From: Gymnorhina tibicen
Lineage: Eukaryota; Chordata; Aves; Passeriformes; Artamidae
Direction of reading: 5' to 3'
Assembly (NCBI GenBank): GCA_013399875.1
Contig: VXAZ01005694.1
Location: 2,772,817 to 2,836,816 of the forward strand
Length of the DNA: 64,000 nt
Part shown: one piece after another, positions 50,501-62,500 of the stretch
Layout of the letters: every line of letters begins with the position of its first letter
How positions within the stretch are numbered: the first letter of the stretch is position 1
The notes under the pieces: generated by a model
Told to the model about the DNA's origin: nothing
The model's database searches: none
What the model saw: only the letters and a program-made list of their open reading frames with translations
Translations under genes and position numbers: made by a program

Positions 50501-53500
50501 AAAAAGAAGTGACTATTAAGGTTTTTGGTTTGTTAAATACCTGAAAGTTTCTTCAATTTATTTCCATTTAAGGAAAGGACTACCAAAATAGTTTAAAATA
50601 CTGAAATGTGCTGTGTCACCACACAGGCAGATATTTAAAAGAAAATTTCATGTATTGATATATCTGGTTGGTGAGCAGGTTACAACATCCACAACATCTC
50701 TCAAGTTGTTACTGTGAGTCATTATTTTTTTGTGAAAGAGTGTTTTGCTTGTAGAGCATCAGTCAGTGAACAAAAAAAAAAGGTTTGTTTTCAGGTATCT
50801 TTTACACTTCTCAAAGTCCTGCTCTCACAAATCTAGCATTTGAAAGGAAAACAGTATCCAGGCATCAAATAAGTAGCAGAGAACTTTAAAAAAAATCCCC
50901 TTTCAGTCATGTTCACCCTTGCTTGCAAGGAACAGACTCGTGACAGGAAGCAAAACTACACTATCCTGACCACTCTGTGAAATACACAACCAACCATCTC
51001 AGTCTAGTGGTCATGTACAAGATAAAAAGCTATTTAAAGCAAGACATCCAAATTCTATTTGAGAAAAGCAGTATCAAGAAAAAAACCCAAACAAACACAA
51101 AAAGCAAACCACAGTTGCTTCACTCTTTGTAGTTTAAGAGCAGGAAAAACTAACAGTGACATCAGACAGATCTCTCAGAAGCATAAAACAGAACTGGACT
51201 ATTTTTTCCCATTAGGGACAAAATAAAACACCTCTTGGGACACACAAAAACCACCAGAACGTAAGCCTTTCAATACTACATGAAATGAAGAAGCTTGTTC
51301 CAGAATAAAGATTTAGCTTTATGAAGAGGATGCAGCCCAAGAAGGCTGTTTCCTACGAGAGCTGCACGGTCCCACAAAGGCGGCGTTTCTTACCGGTACC
51401 CTGCTGAGAGGGGGCTTTGAAGGAGAGGTCCCCGCTTTCACTGCCGCCGTGGCCATGCTGCTCGAGGCCGAGATGTAGCTGACTGGGGTGATCACTTGCC
51501 CAGGAGTGGCAACTGGAGTCAGCACTGGCAAGCCAGTTGGTCCAAGAGGCAAACTGCTTGGAGGTATACAAGTGCTAATGGATGTCAGGGGTTTGGTTGG
51601 TGCAACAGCAGTGGTTGGGATCCCAGGAACAACGGTGGTTTCCATCACCAGCGAGGTCTCCAGAGACACCGACGGATGCACCGTTCCCACGTTACCGTGC
51701 TCGCTGAAGAGAGACCGCAGCTTTTCTTCCAGGGTCTTTATATCATCAATACCAGGGGCTTTAGACTGAGCATCGGCATCAGCCTCCAGACAGTGAACGT
51801 GAGGCTGGTTGGGCAATGGAGCTGGTTGAGGCTGGCTGTGTATCAAAGTCTGCTGTACTGCAGGCAAGTTAGTGACTGGTTGTGGCAAGACACCGGGTAA
51901 GGGAACCTGGGGCAACATGGGTGTCGCACCTGAAATCTGGGGTAGGACAGGTGTTGACGTAATTCCTGCCGGAACAAGTAAGGGATGGATCACCGGCTGA
52001 GAGACCGAACCACATATGCTTGATGCTACTGAGAACGATAAAGGTGCAGAGATTGGAAGAGATAAGCCAGCTGCATTGCAGGGATGGGATTTCTCCAGAG
52101 AGTGCCCAGTCTCAGGTAGTGACTGCGGAGCGCTTACAACTGTTGTTTCTGCCAGACTGCACACAGAGCCACTGCTACTGAGCTGAGGAAGCTGCAAAGC
52201 CACGTTCTGAGCCAGAGACAGGGCAACAGATGTCTGTGGTGCTGCCATACTACTCACAATCTGAGGAGTAGACTGAGATGTCACAGCTGGTGCCACAGCA
52301 CCGAGACCAGTGACACCAGGAACCTGGGTAGACAGTGCCAGAGACGATGGTGTGCTGATACTGGGGACAATGTCTGCAGTCACTGGTTGAGCAGGCTGGG
52401 ACGTGGCAGACAAGGAGAAAGAAGCAGGGGCGCTCACGCTGGAAGTGACACCAGTCGATTGCTGTCCAGACTGTGAGGCTGGAGGTGAAGAAATAGAGCT
52501 TGGCACACTCGTGCTTGGTGCAACTCCAACAGCTGCGTTTTCTGAAGGCAAAGTAACAGATCCTGGAAGAGAAACACCAGTGCTGGAGGAAACAGATACT
52601 GAAGAAGTAGCCACAGATGCAGGAGTTGCACCACTGCCCGCCATGGTAGAAAGTGCAGGGGGAAATGGTGGTATTGTTTGATTGAACACTGGAGGAGCTG
52701 TGCTAGGTCCTTCTGTCATCTGAGCATGCCCCATCTCAGAGAAAGCTTGCTGCAAGCTCAGTGATGATGCTGAGTGGGAGAGATTCATTCCAGGACCATG
52801 TACTGGAGATGCTGCAACTGGAAGAAAAGAAAATCAGTCCACCTAAACAAGTTCATTACAGTATTACTATGGCTAGACTAAGACCACATTTACCTCTTAG
52901 CATAAAAAAACCAAACAAACCAAACAAAAAACCCACACCAAAACAACAAAGCACACAAATCCAGGCTGATATTAAAATAAAGAATTCAAGTTTCAGAGCC
53001 TTGCAGATAGCCCATCAGCAGTTCTTCTGCAAGAATCCTGTACAATATGACCCAAATTATGGTCACCTCCTACCAGTACGAACAGTTCCTTACTTCCCTG
53101 AGTACTTTAGGAAGTCTTCAGGAACAGTTTAGTTACCAGTTTGGATGAACATGCCTTAGGCATCAGCTGTTAAGAGCTTAGACAACTCACCCATATCGGA
53201 AGCTTCGCTTCCTCCAGAAAGAGCAGATGTGAAAAAGCCCTGTTCTTTCAGCCGGCTCTCAGGGACGGGGCTGACAATGAACCGTCTTCCCGCAGAGTGA
53301 ACAACCTGGGTAAAGGAGCTAGAAGGAACCCCTAAACAGAAAGAAGGTGAATATTTAGTGACACGTGGTTGTAACTAGATACATAACCTGCAACATGGAA
53401 TGTGCACTCCATCATACAAAATAAAAACTTGGCTGCACCCATCCGCTGAAACAGAAAAAGGTAACTGTTGAAAAAAATCACAAAAGACTTACCTATTCTT

Positions 53501-56500
53501 TGTGGCATGGAAGATGTAGGATCTGGCTGTTTGAACTCTAATTTCTGTAAAGTAAGATAAAATTTAAACTTCTATTCTGAAACAGAAACCCACAAGACAG
53601 TTCTTAAAATGCTAGCTTACTGAAATGTGGGCATTTAAGGGAAGCAGTACCTGGGACCCAAGCACCATCACACCAAACTAGAGGAATTCTGCCCAGATAA
53701 ATGTCAGCTACAGTGATTTTAGAGACTCTTCAGCTTAGTGACTGTCAATGTAACAATTTGACCTAAAAATTCTTTTGGAAATCCAACTCATTTCCATAAA
53801 CATTCTATAGATAAATGGATGTTCCAAACTAGTTCTGGGTGTAATTAAGGCAGAGATTCAGGAAATGTCACCCCTTTCAGCACCCAGCAAACAGTTTCAA
53901 AACCTGTGTTTCCTAACCGAGCTGTCCAATCTCTTAGTACTTCACTGGGTGAAGGGCCTGAGACCAGGCTCTCAGTGTTTAGTGAGCAGAACAGGGTTGG
54001 GGTTTTACTGTCCTACCTCACAATAATCTCAAATCCAAGAAGCATCAGCATTTAAGACTGTCTGTTTAGTGGCCTGTCAGGAGATTCAGCAGCTTTGGAA
54101 GTCTTCAAACACATCAAAAAGTAAGAGGTCTGTTATTTAGCTTTCTAACTCAATTTTAGGCACTCACTCTGATATGAAGCTTTCTCTTTTTGTCTTTTAA
54201 TTATTGATCTTTGATATCTTTCATGACAGGAAGTTTCTATTTCTAGCTAGCTCTACTCACAAAACCATACCACCCAAAATGGGAGATACAAACAGCTGAG
54301 GCAGTCTGTCCTTCACATACCTGCGACCCTGGGAAGAAGCCGTCGTCTTTTGTCTGCATGCTCTCCAACCCCTGATCCCCTTCCGGCTCCACGCTTGCAT
54401 CCTCACTTAGCATTTCATCTGCTTTCTCAATAATCTCTCGTACCTGTTCTACAAATGAGTCTCGCTCTGTTGCTAAAATGAACTCATTCTGCACCTGTAA
54501 AGAGAACAAAGCATCATTAATTTTCCACAAACAATTTCAAAACAATATCTTGAATAACTACAATTTACTCCTGGTGCTAACGTTTGTCTTCCCTTTGCTG
54601 TTCTTCTGAACATGATGAAGGTGGTGACACCTTAGAGAAAAACAATTGTTTCTCAAATTATCTCCAGCACAGAAGTGTGTGCCCTGGTTTAATCTTTGCT
54701 GTGAAACAACATTCAGTCTCAGTTCTTCATCAAACTGTCACCTCCATCTTTACTCAGCACAGAGAAATGTAAAATCAGCAGCCTTACCTTACTGCAATTC
54801 CTCCTGTCTAATGAACTCAATGTGCATTAAGAGACACATTTAAAGAGAACTATAATACAAAAGAAATTGAAAATTTTGTATCACAAGATGTCTTCTGTGC
54901 TTCTCTCTTTTCATGCCAGGTACAACTTCTCCTCTGTGCGGGCTGCACATCACTGATTTAAAGTCTGGCTGTGGTACACAAAAGCCAGTATGAAATATGT
55001 TCCAATACAGGGAGAGGAAGATTGCTCAGCCTGTCTAGTTCCAATACATTGTTTTGCTTTATGAAAATACCTTCTCTTGCTTATGTTGAATAAAATTAGT
55101 TTAAACAAATACATTCGTAGTTAGGAAGATATTTTGATTTGGTCTAACCCATGAGAGTATTCGGTCTCCTGAAATTATGTATGGCAAAACTCGCAGAGAC
55201 AGTCTGTGAATCAGAAGTAGAGCTGTCAGTCACAGATTCTCTGCTGGAAAAGACAAAGTGCCTCAGAGGTAAAGCCTGAGACACTGCTTTTTCATTAAAT
55301 TCCTGGGGTGCTGGTTCAAGAAAAGGAAAGTCAGGCGTGATGTGCTTGTATCAGCCTTTGCAATGCAGAGTATTTCACTAGTTAAAGAAACCTTCAGTAC
55401 TTTAAGTTTAGGAACGACAGACACCTGTATGGGGTATGCCAAACAGTACCATGATTAAAAGGAAACAAGGAAGTCTTGCAATCAAAAGTTTGCTCGATAT
55501 TCAACAAGGAACCAATGAGCACAATGTTCCAGATGTTAAAGTAGGTTGCACACTTTAAACTACGTGAACTACATTTTTGATGCAAAGTTCACTTATTTTG
55601 CTTCTACTCATCTACAAATATTTGCATTTTTTGTTGCTTGGAGAGTGTTTGTGTGTTAGCTTTGGTTTAGCTTGTTTAGATTTTATAAATCAAACATACT
55701 CTCTTACTTCTCCATAGGATCACTTTAGGTATAAAGGTGAAGAAAGACATCTGTGTACTCTCCCTATTTCCTGGCACGTGACTTCACGTTATTGACTTCT
55801 TTACTGTGCTAATATATGTACTTGGCCAAAAACCAACTTCTTCCTCTTTCTCAGAAAGCCACTGGGGGCAGAGATCATTTCTCCCATGTAACTGGTTTGG
55901 TTCCCTTTGACAAGTACAAATCCAGCACACACCAACTCAGATTCTGCCACCTCTCTCAGCAAAAGATAAATACTGCACAGGTGCCCGAGAAGACGGCAGA
56001 AGATACTGTGTTTTGTCATCCCCCCTCACCCCAGTAACACTAAAACCATCTCAGGCTCATTTAGACTGTACCAGACCAAAAATACGAGTTTAAACTGAAA
56101 AATAAAAAAGGGGGCTCTATTCTATGCTACTCAGTACTCTCATTTAAAAGTATCTCTACAGGGCAAATTCTTTCCTATGCCTGGCCATCATGCATGGAAT
56201 GGAGAATTGTTTTTCTTTTGATAAAGTCAAAAGCAGCATCAGTCACTATGTACTTTCAGAACCCAAAATGCAATTCTCTTTTCTTACTTTAAAGGCAGAA
56301 TCTTCCCATTTTAATTGACAACAATGGCGAAACACTTGAAGAGTAAGAAGATCTAACAATGTCTGCTCTTAGAAAAGCAAACAGAACTTTTTTAACCTGG
56401 CACTTCCAGAAGGTTGCTTGCAGTTTTAAAAATGTCAGATTGAAAAAAAAAGAAAGCAACCAAAACCACAGAAGCAGTTTTACCTGAAAAAAACCTCAAT

Positions 56501-59500
56501 TCTAAGGTAAAAACTGACACAAATTTTCATATGACTGGTGCATGCAACATTAATTAATAATCAGACTGCTAAACCACTCTGTGCCAAATTTCTAGTTGTG
56601 GTTGTGTACCAATAAGATGAACACACACCACGCTATATGGAAGAGCAATTCTGAAACATAAACAAAAAAATACAACTGATTGGATTCTTCACCTCTAAAA
56701 TATCTCTTACCATAATTGAAGCTATTTCCTCAGGGTTATCACCATCCAAATCAAATTTGAAAGTAACCATTTTCCGATTGTGTGTCTCCAGCTGGCATTC
56801 CACTACCCGATCACCTTTGTTTGAAACCTAAAGCAAAGAGAATAATACTTCAAACCAAAAGCACAAGAATCTAAGACTTTTGTTTTAAAGTTCACTGAGA
56901 CAAACTAACAGTACTGGTGTAATACAAACATGTTCTATCTTTCCAGTCTAATAAAAGATGCCACATAGATCAGAATTTTTGTCTGAGTGATGCTTTAGGT
57001 TTTAACTTTTATATTTTTCAAGTCCCGTACTGCCTGGTGTGTAACTCTGAAGTTTGGTGTGGCCTGTTAGCTGCTGTTCTCTCATGCTGCTCAGACACAA
57101 CAAACCCTCTCTAGGTTTGCTCTTCAAGGACACCTCGATTGTCCCAGGCCCAAAATGTGTAAACTAAAGCCTTTGAGAGGAGGGGCAAACCTGGGGTAAT
57201 TACATCATTAACTGAAGTTATAATTGGAGAATTAACCCTGATGTGCAAATGGACCAAACTTATCAAAGTGTGAAGAACCCGTGACCCAGCGTCCATCTTG
57301 GGTGGAGCCCCTTGTAGGCTTTACACTCCCAAGGTGGACCTTTGCAGGCCCTTCAAATAAATACCTACTTTTATTCTCTTATTCTTGTCTGGCCTCTGTT
57401 TTCAGGTAGCCACTTCAAGACATCATGAGGATACACCAAATATTCTGGAATATTCTGTGGAACCACTGGTAGCTAAGCAAGCCAGTGCTTAATTTTACCT
57501 TATCTAATGCCCCCAAAAGCTCTTAGTAGATGATAGTTGGAAGGCTTGTAGAGGCTCAAAAATGCATCATGACTACTGAACTGCCCCTAAAACGAAACAT
57601 ACTCACATTTAGAATTCTCAGTTTCGGCCTAGAAGTCTTCTCATGGCGAGAGCGACTGCGGACAGACCTGCGCATGTGGCGTTTCGTGGTCCTCCCCTCG
57701 TGCCTTCCACTAGAAGCTGGGACATTCTCATTGCCATCACTCAGTCCTGAAGCAACATCAGAATGTGCACTAAAAACAAGAGGAGGCACCTTCCTGTTAG
57801 TATCCATGCATTCCAGAGCTGCAGCAAGATTCTTTAAGCTGTCACATGATACTCTGCTCTGGGAAGTGGCAGATGTGTGTCAATCGCCGAGCAGAGGAGA
57901 GTCCTGACACCACTTTGGGCTGCTTCAATAGAAATTCTAACAGTAATTATTTTCCTACACCTCTTGCAAGCTGAGTTGTACAAATCTATCTTATGTTTTC
58001 AAGCTATCTGGAGTTTGAATACCACTTAAGTGCCAAAAGGACAAAAAAACCATCGCTTATGATCCATCTGACATGACAAAGGAAGAAGGACTAGAAGTTA
58101 ATCACGATACACAATCTTATTTTTTTGCTCCATACCCCACCATAAGTCACAACCTACTCCACCCTTCATGACCCTATTTTTCCTCTTGGAACTTTAGTTA
58201 CTCACATCCTCAAGAACATGCTCAGTGGGAAAAAAAAAAATCCCTGGTGAAAAAGTCTATCTAAAGACTATCCATGGAAGTATAATCTAACACATGACAT
58301 TGAAATTCAGTTTGGTGAAGAGAAGCAATGCTCACCTATCCATAGAAGAAGCCAAAGGGGTAGACTGAGCAGGCTGTGTCACTGGAAGAGTCTCTGAAGA
58401 AGCAGTCTGTGAGACTCCCTGAGTACCCTATGAATAGAGACCTACAATCAAGAACCCCCCCAAAGAGTACAGCTCCTTTTCAAGCAACCCAGCAGTCTTC
58501 AGTGTTTCCTCCCAAACCAGCTGTAAAGCTGAAAGCTCTGCCTTTTTAGAAGTTTAAACAGCTGGCATCTATACAGCTTTAGTTTATAAAATACTCTAGA
58601 GCAAACTGCGGTGAAGCAAAACGTCATCTGAGGAGGGGTAAGGAGAGGAAACCAGCCATCCTTTCTACTGAGACATGTCACTACAGACTGCCATGCAGTT
58701 ACAGTCTTACTAACAGAATGTGCAAAAGGCAAGCCAATGCAGAACACAAAGAAAATTCAAATTCTCCCTGCAAGAATCACGCTGCAGGGAATAGGCATAT
58801 GACAGATTCTCAAAGGCTATCGACTGCAGCTTGTCTTTGATACAGCAAAAATGTTCTACAGTAATAGCAAGAAGTGAAGTGTTTTACTGCTTTTTGCCTG
58901 CAGGATGCACACTCACTTCCCAACAGAACAACCAGTGGCAACAAGGTCCCCACATTGGCATGACATTCTGCTGTAAGAAAAAGGCAATTTGAAATATTAA
59001 CTTTCACCTGAAGACAAGCACAGAAGGGATTAGTTCCCCACAGAGATACACTGTTGCGTGAGTCAAATATCCCAAATCTGTTGTTACATTCTATTCCACG
59101 TATTTACCTCCACGACTGCCTGCTGCGAGGAGGCAGATGAGGCCTGTTGTGCTAAACTCACAGGAGGCTGGGGCACCTGAACCTGTCCTCCCAGGCTGCC
59201 CACGGAGACTAAAACGTTCTGTTCCCCGTACGGCTGCACAACAGGGGCAAGGTAGCCTGACTGGGCCATTGCATCTGCGGGCAAGGGAGGGGACAGCACA
59301 GCAGAAGGAATGCTGGCAGAGGCCACGGCAGAGGAAGGTGCAACGCTCGAGTCCCCCGGGTATTGCGGCGCCAGCCGAGATGGGAAGCCCTGTAACAGAA
59401 ATCAGGGAATCAAGTCAGTGAATGTCAGAGCTAATTAGGAAACAAGACAGTAACCAAAAAAATATCGGTCCCAGGGGCACGTTCCAAACTTCTGTACTTG

Positions 59501-62500
59501 TTCAAGCACTCCCAAAATCTTCCCAAAGATGTGGAGCAAACTGCTCATGCAGCCAGCATGCAAGTCACCATGCTTGAATAAGCCAATTCCCACTCATAGT
59601 CCCAAGTCCCAGGCAAAACAATCTTCATCTCCCAACTCTCACAGCTGCCTGTATAGCTTAAGATTTTAAAGCCTGAGATTAGAAACGAGCTTGAAGAATT
59701 CTTAGGCTGAACAATTACGGCTCAGATGTTATACAACTGCTGCTGATTCTTGAGATTACATAGCAAAACCACTCTTGTGTTCTTCCTGTCCTCTTGTAAT
59801 GAGCTGACCCAGAAACAAGGAACATTTTTATCATTACTCAGGTTGCCACTTCTACAGTGAGTGATCACACCAAGTCGCTGAAGCAGTCTGTGCCCACCAG
59901 TCTAGCAGTTCACAACCAGCATCAGGTACTTACGTCACATCCAAGATCCATGCTGCCTGACTTGTTTCTACACATTCCCTGTCCCACCCCTTCCCAGACT
60001 TGGAATGAAATACTGACATTGTTGAATATGCTGCCATTGATTTTCTTTCCAACATGCATCTCCTATTTTTAAAGTCACAATTTCTTATTTTCTTTTTACT
60101 CAGGCTGACAGATCTCTTGAATATACAGCTGTTCTCTCTCACACAGTGGTTGAACAAAGCCCTGCACTATGATTCTGTCATTTTAGACAAATTCCAGTGC
60201 CAAATATGAAAAATTCAAAGCACATGGTTGTCCAAGGACTTTTTTCTTCTCTCCTCCTTAGAACGGTTCTTTACCGCACAACAGAATTTATCTCAGTGGC
60301 TTAATGGCTCTCATATGAGAAGTGAGCTGGCCAGGGCACACGGCTCACATCTGGTACCTTAGAGGAACGGGCAAAAATGTGGAGAAGAGGTCTGCTGGCT
60401 TGCAACAATACCTGGTAAAGAGCATCTCCAGCAGGAAGCGAAGCTTCAGCAGCTTGTCCAATGCTGACTGGCAATCCCACGGACTGGACAGCCGGCTGCA
60501 GGAGCTGCGGGAGAACCTGGCTGGGCAGCTGAGCCACAGGCTGCATCAGCGTGGGGAGCTGGCTAGGGACAGCGGTTGGTCCTACAGGAACAGCGGCTGC
60601 CGCAGCAGACGTTGCCAGCGTGAGCAGTGGCTGGTTCATGCCAGCTGCCAGCGAAATGGGCAGCGACTGGAAACCCGGCTGAGCCGCTGTCACGTGAGGA
60701 GCTGCTACAGGCAACTGAGACACTGGGAACTGGGGAACCACGGAAGTTGGCAAGGCCTGTCCCATGGGTAGAAAATGAGAGCCAATGGGGACTGATGGGG
60801 CAACTGAAGGCTGAGGGAGAGAAGATGCTGCAACAGGTAATTGAGGCTCGCCTTGGATGATCGACACTGGTTGGGAAACAGGAAGCTGGGGAGGTAAAGA
60901 AAATAGAGATAGATTTTTTTTTTAAAGCAGGGTTGCGGAAAGCAGAGTTTTACACATTAGTCAAAGAAAGCATTATTCAAGTTACAGCACTCTGTTAAAG
61001 TGGCTGGGGAGCACAGTTGGCAGAGTGGCTGGGAAGCTGGCTGGAGTTCCAAATAGTCCTCACTTCGCAACACTTCCCTTCAAGAACTCAACAGGCTCTT
61101 GAAACAGACACCCACAGAGGGTGAAAGAGCAACATTTGAATACCCTGAAGCACTGATTTGTGCATAAACAGAATCAAATTCCCCTCAACTCTGTCCCCAG
61201 ACCCAAACCTGCCTTCTTACAGCAAAGAAGTGCAAATCTTGCAGCAAATCTGTCAGCTTTGAGTATGGGGACTAAAGGAAAGGAGTATCAAAATCCACTG
61301 TGCCAGCATTCAGAGAACGGCAGGGCATATGTCAATTAAAGCCAGCAAACGATGCAACTGGAAAGGCAGTTTAGATGAACAAGCAACAAAACAATAATTT
61401 TAAAAACAAAATTGTGGCTCACACATTCAACAGAGATATGAGCCAAAATGAAGCAATATTCAGTAACAGAAGCTTCTTGACCACAAAGTAAAGAAGAGCT
61501 GAGTAAGAAAGATGACAGAATGAAGAAAGGAGTCCTATAGTTCACTACCTAAATAAGTGAGTATGTTTTACACATGTAATGGTGTAGAAGATAGAGAGTG
61601 TATGGGAAACAGAGAAATGACAAGTTCCTGAAAATCCGTTCACAATACACCATTCATCAATATGCCTCCTGATACTTTTGACAGTTTAAAGATCTTTGTG
61701 CATGGAAGTGCTCTCCTTCCCTCAAATTACTCATGACTGCCACGTGTGAAAGGGTTTCCAACACATTTTCCAACCAAACTGACAGTTGTAGTACACTAAG
61801 AATACTCTTGTTTGGATGAATGTTTTGGAACCATTAGAAAAGATGACAGAAGTGAAAGCAGCAGCATATTGAATTTACCAGCTGTGAAGAAGAAGAAAAA
61901 AAAAATCTTCTGCTAGAAGGAATTTTGTTTACCTGTGTCCCAGCTGCTGCCTGAGGCATTGGCATGATCTGTGAAGTTTGAGTTTGAGAGACAGTTTGTG
62001 CAGGAGTGGTGCTGGCAGAAACTGAGGGCTGCTGCAGCTGGTATTGTCCAGGCTGTTGGGAAGAGGCTGGCTGCTGTGCACTCTAGTAGGAAAAAGAGGC
62101 AGAAGCTGTATTTCCCCCCCAACAGAGATTTTTCAAAGCATATCCTACTTAAATTCTGCTTTTCACTCTCTCCTAAGTGATATCAGTGGTTCTTCAGAAT
62201 ATGCCAAGTCAGTTAAGCTTTAGGAATTACTTATTAGCATTACTAATACAATTCCATTATCGGCACCAAATCTTGCAACAGAATTCTTTCACCTGTGAAA
62301 CCAAGAATGAAGATTCTATAAAGGAAGACAAGGCAGTTAAGAGAAGAGAATGTTGCGGATCAGATTTCCAGTTAGAAGAAATCATGGGAATGAAGTCTGT
62401 CTAGACAGTCTGATTTGCAAATCCTGACACGTCTCCCCTTGAATGGGACCACCACTGCAAGTTCAGGTGGAGCTGGGGAAGACAGGCATGGGAAAACAAG

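Noticed and set aside
51488..51900. Plus-strand open frames inside the long WNK1 exon
   Set aside because: Antisense shadows of a clearly conserved minus-strand coding exon. The same applies to 52403-52681, 42215-42644, 59137-59421 and 60322-60860.
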